Assembly (NCBI RefSeq): GCF_003605435.1
Contig: NZ_QXQB01000008.1
Span: 1-64,000 of the forward strand
From: Paenibacillus pinisoli
GTDB taxonomy: Bacteria > Bacillota > Bacilli > Paenibacillales > Paenibacillaceae
Direction of reading: 5' to 3'
Length of the DNA stretch: 64,000 nucleotides
Notes under the pieces: generated by a model
Database searches by the model: none
The model's input: only the letters and a program-made list of their open reading frames with translations
What the model was told of the DNA's origin: nothing
Translations under genes and position numbers: made by a program
Shown here: positions 28,808 to 37,017 of the stretch, one piece after another
How positions within the stretch are numbered: position 1 is the stretch's first letter
How the letters are laid out: each line of letters begins with the position of its first letter

Positions 28808-28821
28808 TGAAAACGCTAACA
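28808..28821 (+). promoter_or_regulatory. cre site (CcpA operator)
   Basis: TGAAAACGCTAACA fits the consensus TGWNANCGNTNWCA at every position. It lies in the 178-bp divergent region between the ABC operon and the two-component genes, so carbon catabolite repression of one or both is likely. Confidence 0.7.
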
Positions 28822-28865
28822 TTGAAGCATTCACAACAGCCTAGAGTGGGAGGGCAGACTTATCC

Positions 28866-30668
28866 ATGCGATTGCTGACTACAAGCGTGCGTTACAAGCT
28901 CATCGCTCTTATGCTCATTTCCATCGTAGTTCCCATTGTCTCGTCCATCATCGTCACTCATGTCTATACCAAGGAATCGGTGAAAAAACGGTCCATTGTG
29001 GAGAACAGCCGACTGCTTTCCGAAGGCACAACGAATATCTCCAATAGCCTTGACGTCGTGAACAACGCTTCGCTTATTCTGTATTCCAATACGACGATGG
29101 AAAACATTCTGGTGAAAGGCGTGACCGACAATAAGGATCAATCTTATGTCTATACGGCGCTCCAACTCGTATCGAATGCGGCGAGCAATATCTATCAAAT
29201 CTATTTGTATCTCGATAAAGGACAAACCGGCTTTCTGATGAACGCCAACAATTTTGCCTACGGACAGGCAGAAGCACCGTCGATTGCAGCGGATATTCCC
29301 CCCTACGCTTCCGTCACCATGCCAACTCATCTAAGCAGCGATTATGGAGTGGGCGCGATTCGGGCGAATAAACCGGAGCTTGTATTTTCCATTTATCGCC
29401 CGTTGTATAGAGTTCCGACTTCGGAGCGGGTCGGGCTGCTCGCCATTGACGTGCAAGTAGAGGCTCTTCGCGAGATGTCGGCGCAGCTCTACGATCCGGA
29501 GCAGGAAGACATCTACATCATCGATGGCAGCGGCACCATCATCTTCACCTCTGATGAGCAAGATACCGGCGGCGATCGGCCGGAGCATGCGTGGATCGAC
29601 AGTATACTGAAAGAGACATCGTCTTCCGGCAGCATGGAAAAAAACAAATCGGGATACGACGGCATTATACTGTATGACCGGATCCAGACGCCTTATTTGA
29701 ACTGGACGATCGTTAAGCGCATTCCCGACCAGCACCTCTATATCGAGGCGCATAAGCTGACGATGATCAACACGGCCATTGCTGTGCTGTTCCTGTCCGT
29801 GGCGACCGTTGCCGTACTCCTTGTTTCGATTCGGTTCACGAATCCGATCAAGCAATTGATCCGAAGCATTAACAAGATCCAGTCCGGCCAGCTGGAAGAG
29901 CCGATCGACATTGTCCGGAACGATGAATTCGGCATCTTGGCTACGCGGTTCCGTACGATGATGCATACGATCAATGAACTGATCTTCCGGGAGTACAAGC
30001 TGAATCTCGCCAATAAGACGACGCAGCTCAAGATGCTGCAAGCGCAGATCAATCCGCATTTCATTAACAATGCGCTGCAATCCATTGGCGCCTCCGCCTT
30101 GGACAACGACGCTCCGGAAGTGTACGGGCTGGTGTCTTCACTGGGGCAGATGATGCATTACAGCATGAATACGAAGGAAATGATCGTTTCCTTATCGCAG
30201 GAGCTCGACTACGTCCATCATTATTTGCTGCTGCAGCGGCAGCGGTTCGACGAGAAATTAAAAATCGAATATGATCTGGATGAAGGCGCGGGTGGGATTC
30301 CTATTCCCAAAATGATTATTCAGCCGCTCGTCGAGAATTACTTTAAGCACGGATTTCATATTTCGCAAAATACCGGCATAGTCAACATCGCCACAGCCGT
30401 TGCGGGCGGCATGCTGCATATCACGGTTGCAGATAACGGCATCGGCATCACCGACGACCGGCTTGCTGCGATCCAGACTGATCTGTCGGGCATTCGGCAC
30501 GAGGCTGCCGCCGACAGCGGCGACCGGATCGGCTTAATGAACGTCATGTACCGTCTTCACTTGTACTATGGCGAACAAGCTGCTTTGCAGCTTTCGCAAA
30601 ACGAACCTCGCGGACTCAAAATTACGATGACATTGCCTATTCCTAAGCAGGAGGATATGACACCATGA
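28866..30668 (+). CDS. Sensor histidine kinase, YesM type
   Basis: 600 residues: membrane helix at ~13-35, an extracellular Cache-like sensor domain (~40-295), second helix (~300-322), HAMP (~325-375, ending near TMMHTIN), then a His_kinase domain with the phosphoacceptor QINPHFINNAL and HATPase motifs NYFKHG, DNGIGI and GDRIGLMNV. It should sense the sugar or its binding protein and phosphorylate the response regulator encoded next. ATG with GGGAGGGC upstream; its stop overlaps the next start. Confidence 0.92.
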   Translation: MRLLTTSVRYKLIALMLISIVVPIVSSIIVTHVYTKESVKKRSIVENSRLLSEGTTNISNSLDVVNNASLILYSNTTMENILVKGVTDNKDQSYVYTALQLVSNAASNIYQIYLYLDKGQTGFLMNANNFAYGQAEAPSIAADIPPYASVTMPTHLSSDYGVGAIRANKPELVFSIYRPLYRVPTSERVGLLAIDVQVEALREMSAQLYDPEQEDIYIIDGSGTIIFTSDEQDTGGDRPEHAWIDSILKETSSSGSMEKNKSGYDGIILYDRIQTPYLNWTIVKRIPDQHLYIEAHKLTMINTAIAVLFLSVATVAVLLVSIRFTNPIKQLIRSINKIQSGQLEEPIDIVRNDEFGILATRFRTMMHTINELIFREYKLNLANKTTQLKMLQAQINPHFINNALQSIGASALDNDAPEVYGLVSSLGQMMHYSMNTKEMIVSLSQELDYVHHYLLLQRQRFDEKLKIEYDLDEGAGGIPIPKMIIQPLVENYFKHGFHISQNTGIVNIATAVAGGMLHITVADNGIGITDDRLAAIQTDLSGIRHEAAADSGDRIGLMNVMYRLHLYYGEQAALQLSQNEPRGLKITMTLPIPKQEDMTP

Positions 30669-32296
30669 AAGCATTGATCGTTGACGATGAAAAGCATGTT
30701 CGCAGTACGGTCTTGAAATTGGTCGATTGGGAAGGATTCGGTTTTCAGACGGTCCTGGAAGCCGAAGACGGCGCCGAGGCTGCCGCGTTAATCGAGGAGC
30801 ATCGCCCTCAGCTTGTCATTACGGATATGATGATGCCCATTAAATCGGGGATCGAGCTTATGGAATGGATGGAAAAAAACGCATTCGATTGCAAAAAAAT
30901 CGTCATCAGCGGCTTCAACGACTTCGAGTTCGTGCGCCATACCGTCAAATTCGGAGGCATCGACTATTTGCTGAAGCCGATTGACCGCAAGCAGCTGCAA
31001 GATGCCGTAAGCAAAGCGGTCGCCAGCTGGAATGAAACAAAACGGGAGAGGCTTCAGTATCACGAAAAAAACAAGGAGGTTAACGAGCTGAAGCCCCTTT
31101 ATCGGGACAAGCTGTTGTCGGGGCTGCTTACGGAGGCGGCTTCGGGGAACGCCCCGGCTGCCGGAGAGTCCTGTTTGCGCGAATTTCCGTATCTGTCTGG
31201 AGTCGATTCGTGCCGGGTTGCCGTGTTCGATCTTCAATCGCTGCAACAGCCAATCCGCGACAAATACTCGACCAGCCTGGATTTGCTATTCTTTACTTTG
31301 CTTAATATCTGCAACGAGTTTCTTCAGCCTGCCGAGAGGGGCCTCGCTTTCCGCAATTGGAATCGGCCTTATGAAATCGTCGTGCTTCTCTGCAACGAAT
31401 TGGGTGCAGCGCCTGATTGGCTGCGGAAGATCGCAGCGGGCATTAACCGGACGCTGAGAGGCTCTGTGGAATTCGGCTTAAGCACGTCCGGCGGATTCCC
31501 GGACGGGCTTCACAAGGCGTATATGGAAGCGGCCGATGCGCTGTACAAACGCAATTTGCTTGAACCGAGCAGGCTCATTCACGAGTATAGCCAGGTGTCC
31601 GGACGACTCAGCACCATTCGCTTCGGCAAATATGAAGAGAAGGTCCGTCTGGCCGTCCGCAGCGGCAATCCGGACCCCCTTCGGCATGTTGTGAGCGAAT
31701 GGTTCCAAGTCATCGGCGAGATGGATTATATCTCCTTGGAGCAATTAAAGATGTGGTGGGACGAATACAATGCGGCGCGGGCAGGCTGGGTGGAGGAGTT
31801 CTTCCGCGAGAACGACGGGTCGCAGCAGCAGCCAATAGAGAATCGCCCGTTTATCGTTCCCTTGGATGAGTCCGGACGATTGTCTCTGACAGAGATGCAG
31901 CGCCTGCTTACGGAGAGCCTGATCGAGCTGTCCAAAACATTCATCTCCATGCAGTCCTTGAGCAGCAGCCCGATGCGTGAAATTGCCCGTTATATCGAGG
32001 CCCACTATACGCAGGACATCAGGCTGCAGGATATTTCGGCGAGCTTCCATCTGAATCGGGAGTACATCTCCCGCAAGTTCAAAATGGAATTCGGGGAGAC
32101 CTTGATCGATTACGTTAATCGCATCCGGGTTGAGAAAGCGATGATCCTGCTCTTGAATCCGCATCTTCGCATGGCGCAAATCGCCCAGATGATCGGTTAC
32201 CACGACGAGAAGTATTTTAGCCGCGTATTCAAGAAGCTTACGCATACAACGCCGAATGACTACCGAAAGGAAAAGATGGGCAAAGAGGGGGAATAG
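30665..32296 (+). CDS. AraC-type response regulator, YesN type
   Basis: 543 residues. Receiver domain at 1-120 with the acidic pair in IVDDEKH, phosphoacceptor Asp in VITDMMMPIKSG and Lys near YLLKPID. A long middle linker follows, then a C-terminal AraC DNA-binding domain (~440-540) with two helix-turn-helix motifs, the second around QIAQMIGYHDEKYFSRVFKK. Four-base overlap with the kinase gene. Probably activates the divergent ABC operon in response to its substrate. Confidence 0.93.
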   Translation: MKALIVDDEKHVRSTVLKLVDWEGFGFQTVLEAEDGAEAAALIEEHRPQLVITDMMMPIKSGIELMEWMEKNAFDCKKIVISGFNDFEFVRHTVKFGGIDYLLKPIDRKQLQDAVSKAVASWNETKRERLQYHEKNKEVNELKPLYRDKLLSGLLTEAASGNAPAAGESCLREFPYLSGVDSCRVAVFDLQSLQQPIRDKYSTSLDLLFFTLLNICNEFLQPAERGLAFRNWNRPYEIVVLLCNELGAAPDWLRKIAAGINRTLRGSVEFGLSTSGGFPDGLHKAYMEAADALYKRNLLEPSRLIHEYSQVSGRLSTIRFGKYEEKVRLAVRSGNPDPLRHVVSEWFQVIGEMDYISLEQLKMWWDEYNAARAGWVEEFFRENDGSQQQPIENRPFIVPLDESGRLSLTEMQRLLTESLIELSKTFISMQSLSSSPMREIARYIEAHYTQDIRLQDISASFHLNREYISRKFKMEFGETLIDYVNRIRVEKAMILLLNPHLRMAQIAQMIGYHDEKYFSRVFKKLTHTTPNDYRKEKMGKEGE

Positions 32297-32330
32297 CCGG
32301 GGCTCTGGTGTAACCCGCTCTGGTTGTCCA

Positions 32331-32398
32331 TGCAAAAACACCTCCAAGATTTATCCTCATATCCGACGATATGGTTCTATTATCTTGAAGGTGTTTTT
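32331..32398. repeat. Palindromic repeat acting as bidirectional terminator, copy B
   Basis: Arms aaaaacacctccaagat and atcttgaaggtgttttt with an inner hairpin catatc/gatatg. The T or A runs at both ends make it a terminator for the convergent regulator and racemase genes. Homologous to the element at 22531-22597. Confidence 0.8.
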
Positions 32399-32428
32399 AA
32401 TTTGTCCATGCTATGGGTCAGTCACGAA

Positions 32429-33145
32429 TTAATTCGCAGATTTCGGAGTACGGCCGGACAATACAATGGAGCGCTCGACAAGCACTTGCATCGCATCGAC
32501 GACTCCCTCGGCATAGTCTGGGCCCAGCTCGATGCAAGAGAGCTCCGTGCAGGCCAGAATCACGCAAGCGCAGCCATGCTCCGTCCGCAGCTCGTCTATC
32601 TGCGACTGAAGCTCCTCCGGAGAGAAGTCCAAGTCGCGTTTGACGTTGGAATAGATAATCTTCATCGTCTGGGCTTGCATTGCTTCATCAGGAATATGCA
32701 GGTCCATGCCGTATTTCTGGCAGGCCTTGGCGTAGACTCCGGTCTTCATTGTGCCAGATGTGGCCAGAACGCCGATCTTTATGCCGGAGCCATACCGGTC
32801 ATGAATAAGATGAAGCGTCTCTTCCACCATATTGATGATGGGTATGGACGTCATCGCCTGCATCGCGTCATAGAAGTAATGAGATGTATTGCAAGGGATC
32901 GCGATATGCGCCACGCCTGCATGCTCCATCAGCTTCAAATCCCGGGCGACTTCAGTGAGGAAGCGTTGCTCCGTGCCCTCCATAATGACTGTGGTGCGGT
33001 CTGGAATGGTCGCGTGATTCAATATCAACATATCGACATGTTCTTGGTCGCGCTGCGCGACGGTATTCTCGATCACTTTATCGAAGAACACCGCCGTTGC
33101 TTTCGGTCCCATGCCGCCGATGACGCCTAAGCTTTTTTGATCCAT
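32429..33145 (-). CDS. Aspartate/glutamate racemase family protein
   Basis: 238 residues of the PLP-independent two-cysteine racemase family. Both catalytic cysteines are visible: IPCNTSH near residue 84 and ILACTELSC near 195. The glycine-rich IGGMGPKATAVFFDKV opens the protein. Substrate may be Asp, Glu or another amino acid (RacX homologues have broad specificity). ATG at 33145 follows the MurE-paralogue stop by 2 nt, with AAGAAGG upstream. It would supply a D-amino acid to the ligases encoded in the same operon. Confidence 0.87.
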   Translation of the reverse strand: MDQKSLGVIGGMGPKATAVFFDKVIENTVAQRDQEHVDMLILNHATIPDRTTVIMEGTEQRFLTEVARDLKLMEHAGVAHIAIPCNTSHYFYDAMQAMTSIPIINMVEETLHLIHDRYGSGIKIGVLATSGTMKTGVYAKACQKYGMDLHIPDEAMQAQTMKIIYSNVKRDLDFSPEELQSQIDELRTEHGCACVILACTELSCIELGPDYAEGVVDAMQVLVERSIVLSGRTPKSAN

Positions 33146-33147
33146 GC

Positions 33148-34647
33148 TCAAACCTTCTTTGGAGTTGAATTAGTATGTTCAGCCATGATCTCGTTCACGA
33201 TCTCGGCCTCATTGAACGGGATTTCCGTCTTGCCGATAATTTGGGTCGTCTCGTGGCCTTTGCCCGCAATCAGAATAACGTCACCCTTCCCGCTATTCTC
33301 GATGGCATAGCGAATCGCTTCCTTGCGGTCAACGATGCCGGCATAGTGTCCTCCTGCGGCGCTCACCGCGGCAGATACCTCCGCAATAATCGCATCAGGG
33401 TCCTGGTCCTTCGGATTATCGGTTGTTACGACGCAGAAGTCGGCATGCTGTGCCGCAATCTTGCCCATCGACTCGCGCTTGCCGCTGCCAAGATGGCCCG
33501 GGGCGGCGTAAACGCCGAATACGAGGATCAGCCTTCCTTTGGTGAACGGGCGGAGCGTAGACAACGCCTTCTCCAGACTGTCCTCCGTATGGGCGAAGTC
33601 TACGATAATCTTCCGCTCTTCGTCTTGATAGACGACCTCCAGCCGGCCTTTGATGCTCTCTACGGCGCGGATGCCTGCTGCAGCCAGCTCCAGGCTGATG
33701 CCGCTGCAGAAGGCGCAGGCGACCGCAGCCAAGCTGTTATACACGTAGATAAGGCCCGGCAGATTGACGCGGATGTCGACGCGTCCAGCAGGCGTATGGG
33801 CGACATAGGTTGTCGAGTCGGGACTGTACTGAATATTGGTCGCATAGATCGTCGCTTCATCCGTGATGCCGTAAGTCACGAGCTTGGCATCATATCTTGC
33901 TACCTTGTTCGCAAGCTTGCGCCCGAATTCATCATCCAGATTAATAATGTTATAGTCAGTCGTCAGATCGAAGAGCATCGATTTGGCTTCGAAATATTCG
34001 TCCATCGTCCGATGCAGCTCCAGGTGATCAGGCGTCAGATTCGTGAAAACGCCGATCTTGAACCTTGTGGCTGCGGCACGGTACAGGCTTAGCGCATGGG
34101 AGGATACCTCCATGACGCAATCCTGTACGCCGAGCTCCGCCATGTCTGCGAACATTTGCTGGAGATGCAGTGATTCCGGCGTTGTCGGCGTCGTGGATTT
34201 GGTCTTCAGCGGCTGATTGCCCGCCATCGCGCCAATCGTGCCGATGACCCCTGTCATATGCCCGGTTTGCTCCAGGATCGACTTAATGAAATAAGTAGTG
34301 GACGTCTTGCCATTGGTCCCGGTAATGCCGATCAGGTTCAGCTTCTCCGAGGGATGGCCGTAGAAGCGGGCGGCGACCAGCGCCAGCGCTTGGCGGGTGT
34401 CCGCTGTCTTCACTACGGCAATCGGGCCTTCAAGGGCGGTATCCTTCTCTACGAGCACGGCGGCCGCGCCAAGCTCAATGGCTTTTTGAATATAGTGATG
34501 CCCGTCATGCGTGAACCCTGTTACGGCCACGAACAGGCTGCCCTGCGTCACTTCTCGGGAGTCAAACGCAATGCCGGTAATATCGATATGCAAGTCGCCT
34601 TGCAGGATGGTATGATCCAGTTCTTCTACTAAGGAAGCCAGCAGCAT
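33148..34647 (-). CDS. Divergent MurE-family ligase
   Basis: 499 residues with the full MurE layout: UDP-sugar-binding N-domain (DSREVTQGSLFVAVTGFTHDG), P-loop TGTNGKTSTT, and the Mur ligase motif KGRLEVV. It should add an amino acid to UDP-MurNAc-L-Ala-D-Glu or a similar acceptor. Odd points: the usual GGDRD-KR-M segment is VYAAPGHLGSGKRESMG, and the substrate motif expected as DNPR (diaminopimelate enzymes) is DNPK. ATG 34647 is preferred over an upstream GTG because it aligns with other MurE starts. Likely a second copy, not the cell-division-cluster murE. Confidence 0.85.
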   Translation of the reverse strand: MLLASLVEELDHTILQGDLHIDITGIAFDSREVTQGSLFVAVTGFTHDGHHYIQKAIELGAAAVLVEKDTALEGPIAVVKTADTRQALALVAARFYGHPSEKLNLIGITGTNGKTSTTYFIKSILEQTGHMTGVIGTIGAMAGNQPLKTKSTTPTTPESLHLQQMFADMAELGVQDCVMEVSSHALSLYRAAATRFKIGVFTNLTPDHLELHRTMDEYFEAKSMLFDLTTDYNIINLDDEFGRKLANKVARYDAKLVTYGITDEATIYATNIQYSPDSTTYVAHTPAGRVDIRVNLPGLIYVYNSLAAVACAFCSGISLELAAAGIRAVESIKGRLEVVYQDEERKIIVDFAHTEDSLEKALSTLRPFTKGRLILVFGVYAAPGHLGSGKRESMGKIAAQHADFCVVTTDNPKDQDPDAIIAEVSAAVSAAGGHYAGIVDRKEAIRYAIENSGKGDVILIAGKGHETTQIIGKTEIPFNEAEIVNEIMAEHTNSTPKKV

Positions 34648-34670
34648 GCTATCCGCCCCATTCTTATAAA

Positions 34671-35864
34671 CTATCTTCTTCGTAATTTGCCCCACATCTT
34701 GCTGAGAGTCATCGACGCGAAGGCCAGACCCGGCTTTGGATCGCGCCAGGACCAGATCGCATAAGCTTTCGGCCTTAGCAACGACCGAAGCACTTGCAGG
34801 ATGGTCAGTTGTTTGGTTCGTATATAATCGCGAATAGCGAGCATATCCTCGTAGCCATACCAGAACACCCGGTTCATATCCTTCGTAACCGCATACGGTT
34901 CTACGGGGGTGCCGGTCAGTTCCTGGTACGTAACATATGGGAAGTTGATGCCGACTTGCCGCAGCAGCTCGTTCAGATTGGTCATTCGCACATTCACTTC
35001 GATTAAATAGAAGGCGCCCGTGCGAGCATCCTTCTTGAATTCGATTTCCGCAAAGCCCTTCCAGCCGATTCTCTCCAGGAAATCCCCGCCGATCCGGCGA
35101 AGCTCAGGCACATATTTTTGACCGGTATAGACCGATGCGCCGAAGTTAATAGGAAACTGCCGGTACTTCTGGCAAGTGACCCAGTGAGTTACTTTGGAAT
35201 CCTGATTCAGATAAGCGTCGAACGTATACATATGGTCATCGAATCCGGGAATAATCCGCTGCACAATGACCTCAAGCCCGGCCTCCTGCACCTTGGACAG
35301 CGCTTCTTGCAGCTCCATCCGATTATTGACCTTGAAGATCTTGCGGCGGAATAAGGCGACGAATGAAGGCGAGTCCGTCGGCTTGACGATGCAGGGATAG
35401 CCCAGCTCGGATTCGACTCGCTCCAGGAAGTCGTCTTCCAGCGGACTTAACGTCTCAGGGACATTCACCCCGTGCTGCTGCGCCATGCGATGCAGCGTCT
35501 CCTTGTTCATCGCTTTCGTGTACAGCCCTGGCTCGGTCTGGGGAATGAGATAGAGCTCCCTCAGCTCCTCCAGATGCTCATCTATCACTTCCACATAGGA
35601 GTCGTGGCAAGGAATGAGAACAGGGGGCTGTTGCTGCATACGGCCGTAATCTTTCAAAAAGGCAATGAAGGCGTCTTTGTCCTGCTTATAATGCGGTGCG
35701 ATCAGTCGTTCCGACGTATATTTGGACAGCGCGCCGTACGCGCGTTCCTCTGAATAATCCACAGCTACGGTATGTATACCGAATTGCCCTAAACAGCGGA
35801 GGGCACTTAAGCCGATATAATAGTTGCACCCAAGAATAACCGCTTTTGCGCGCATAATCATCAT
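34671..35864 (-). CDS. ATP-grasp carboxylate-amine ligase (COG3919-like)
   Basis: 397 residues: an N-terminal pre-ATP-grasp domain (AVILGCNYYIGLSALRCLG), ATP-grasp core with YPCIVKPTDSPSF (ATP-binding Lys), VIVQRIIPGFDDHM, and metal-binding FYLIEVNVRMTNLNEL. This fold joins a carboxyl group to an amine via an acyl phosphate. It is a different subgroup from the ATP-grasp gene at 19126. First gene of the operon with the MurE paralogue and the racemase. In-frame ATG at 35855 may be the true start. Substrate unknown. Confidence 0.82.
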   Translation of the reverse strand: MMIMRAKAVILGCNYYIGLSALRCLGQFGIHTVAVDYSEERAYGALSKYTSERLIAPHYKQDKDAFIAFLKDYGRMQQQPPVLIPCHDSYVEVIDEHLEELRELYLIPQTEPGLYTKAMNKETLHRMAQQHGVNVPETLSPLEDDFLERVESELGYPCIVKPTDSPSFVALFRRKIFKVNNRMELQEALSKVQEAGLEVIVQRIIPGFDDHMYTFDAYLNQDSKVTHWVTCQKYRQFPINFGASVYTGQKYVPELRRIGGDFLERIGWKGFAEIEFKKDARTGAFYLIEVNVRMTNLNELLRQVGINFPYVTYQELTGTPVEPYAVTKDMNRVFWYGYEDMLAIRDYIRTKQLTILQVLRSLLRPKAYAIWSWRDPKPGLAFASMTLSKMWGKLRRR

Positions 35865-35997
35865 CCCGCTATTCTGTAGTGGTATGAAGTCATTTTACTG
35901 TATCGCTTTCTAGATTACAATTGGAAGCCGGCTGGCGGAGGAGGGGTTGCAACCTTGCTGGGACTACAGTACTATAATATGGAACCAATAGCCTTAA

Positions 35998-36006
35998 TTT
36001 GTCGAA
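35998..36006 (+). promoter_or_regulatory. Possible Spo0A box upstream of spo0E-like gene
   Basis: TTTGTCGAA, containing the 0A-box heptamer; a second near match (GTCGACA, reverse orientation) lies at 36032-36038. The rest of the 261-bp gap (35865-36125) shows no other feature. Confidence 0.35.
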
Positions 36007-36125
36007 TAATGCCTAAAAATTGTAGTCATCCGTCGACATGTTTTTACAAACACTTCGTTTTTCACGGAGTATAATGGAACTATTGCCACATGATTACTAG
36101 ATAAGGAGTGTGCCTCGAAGCGACC

Positions 36126-36323
36126 ATGGATAAAAATCACTTGCTTAGACAGTTGCAATCGCTTCGGCAAAAGCTTCATGAGATCGCCGAAGTGCGAGGC
36201 AGTTTGACCGATCCGGCCGTCCTGGCGATCAGCGAGGAAGCCGATCAGCTAATTGTTGCGCTCCAACATATCCAGCGGACAGAGTTCGAATTAACTGCCG
36301 CACATCGAGACAAACATAGATAA
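36126..36323 (+). CDS. Spo0E-like aspartyl-phosphate phosphatase
   Basis: 65 residues with the Spo0E family signature: an N-terminal helix LLRQLQSLRQKLHEIA, then the SxxxD motif in ISEEADQLIVALQ. Members dephosphorylate Spo0A~P and delay sporulation. ATG at 36126 is used, though its spacing to AAGGAG (36103-36108) is long at 17 nt; a GTG at 36108 is in frame but overlaps that site. Lies convergent with tadA, 3 bp apart. Confidence 0.85.
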   Translation: MDKNHLLRQLQSLRQKLHEIAEVRGSLTDPAVLAISEEADQLIVALQHIQRTEFELTAAHRDKHR

Positions 36324-36326
36324 GCA

Positions 36327-36851
<525 letters not shown>

Positions 36852-36872
36852 TTAACATACTGTTGATATAAT

Positions 36873-36932
36873 TGTGGATAACTTATTTATTATTCACATA
36901 GTTACTCACAACTCATCCACTGCTGTGCATAA
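36873..36932. promoter_or_regulatory. Two DnaA-box-like sites upstream of a sporulation kinase gene
   Basis: TGTGGATAA (36873-36881) and TGTGCATAA (36924-36932) both fit TTATNCACA read on the minus strand. They lie in the AT-rich 226-bp region between tadA and the kinase gene. Confidence 0.45.
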
Positions 36933-37017
36933 CTTCTGTTGACTGTGTGTATGAAATGTGAATAGTCATTTGGATCTATGTCCAATCGATCATCTCGCCA
37001 AAAGGGTGTGTCGTTCA

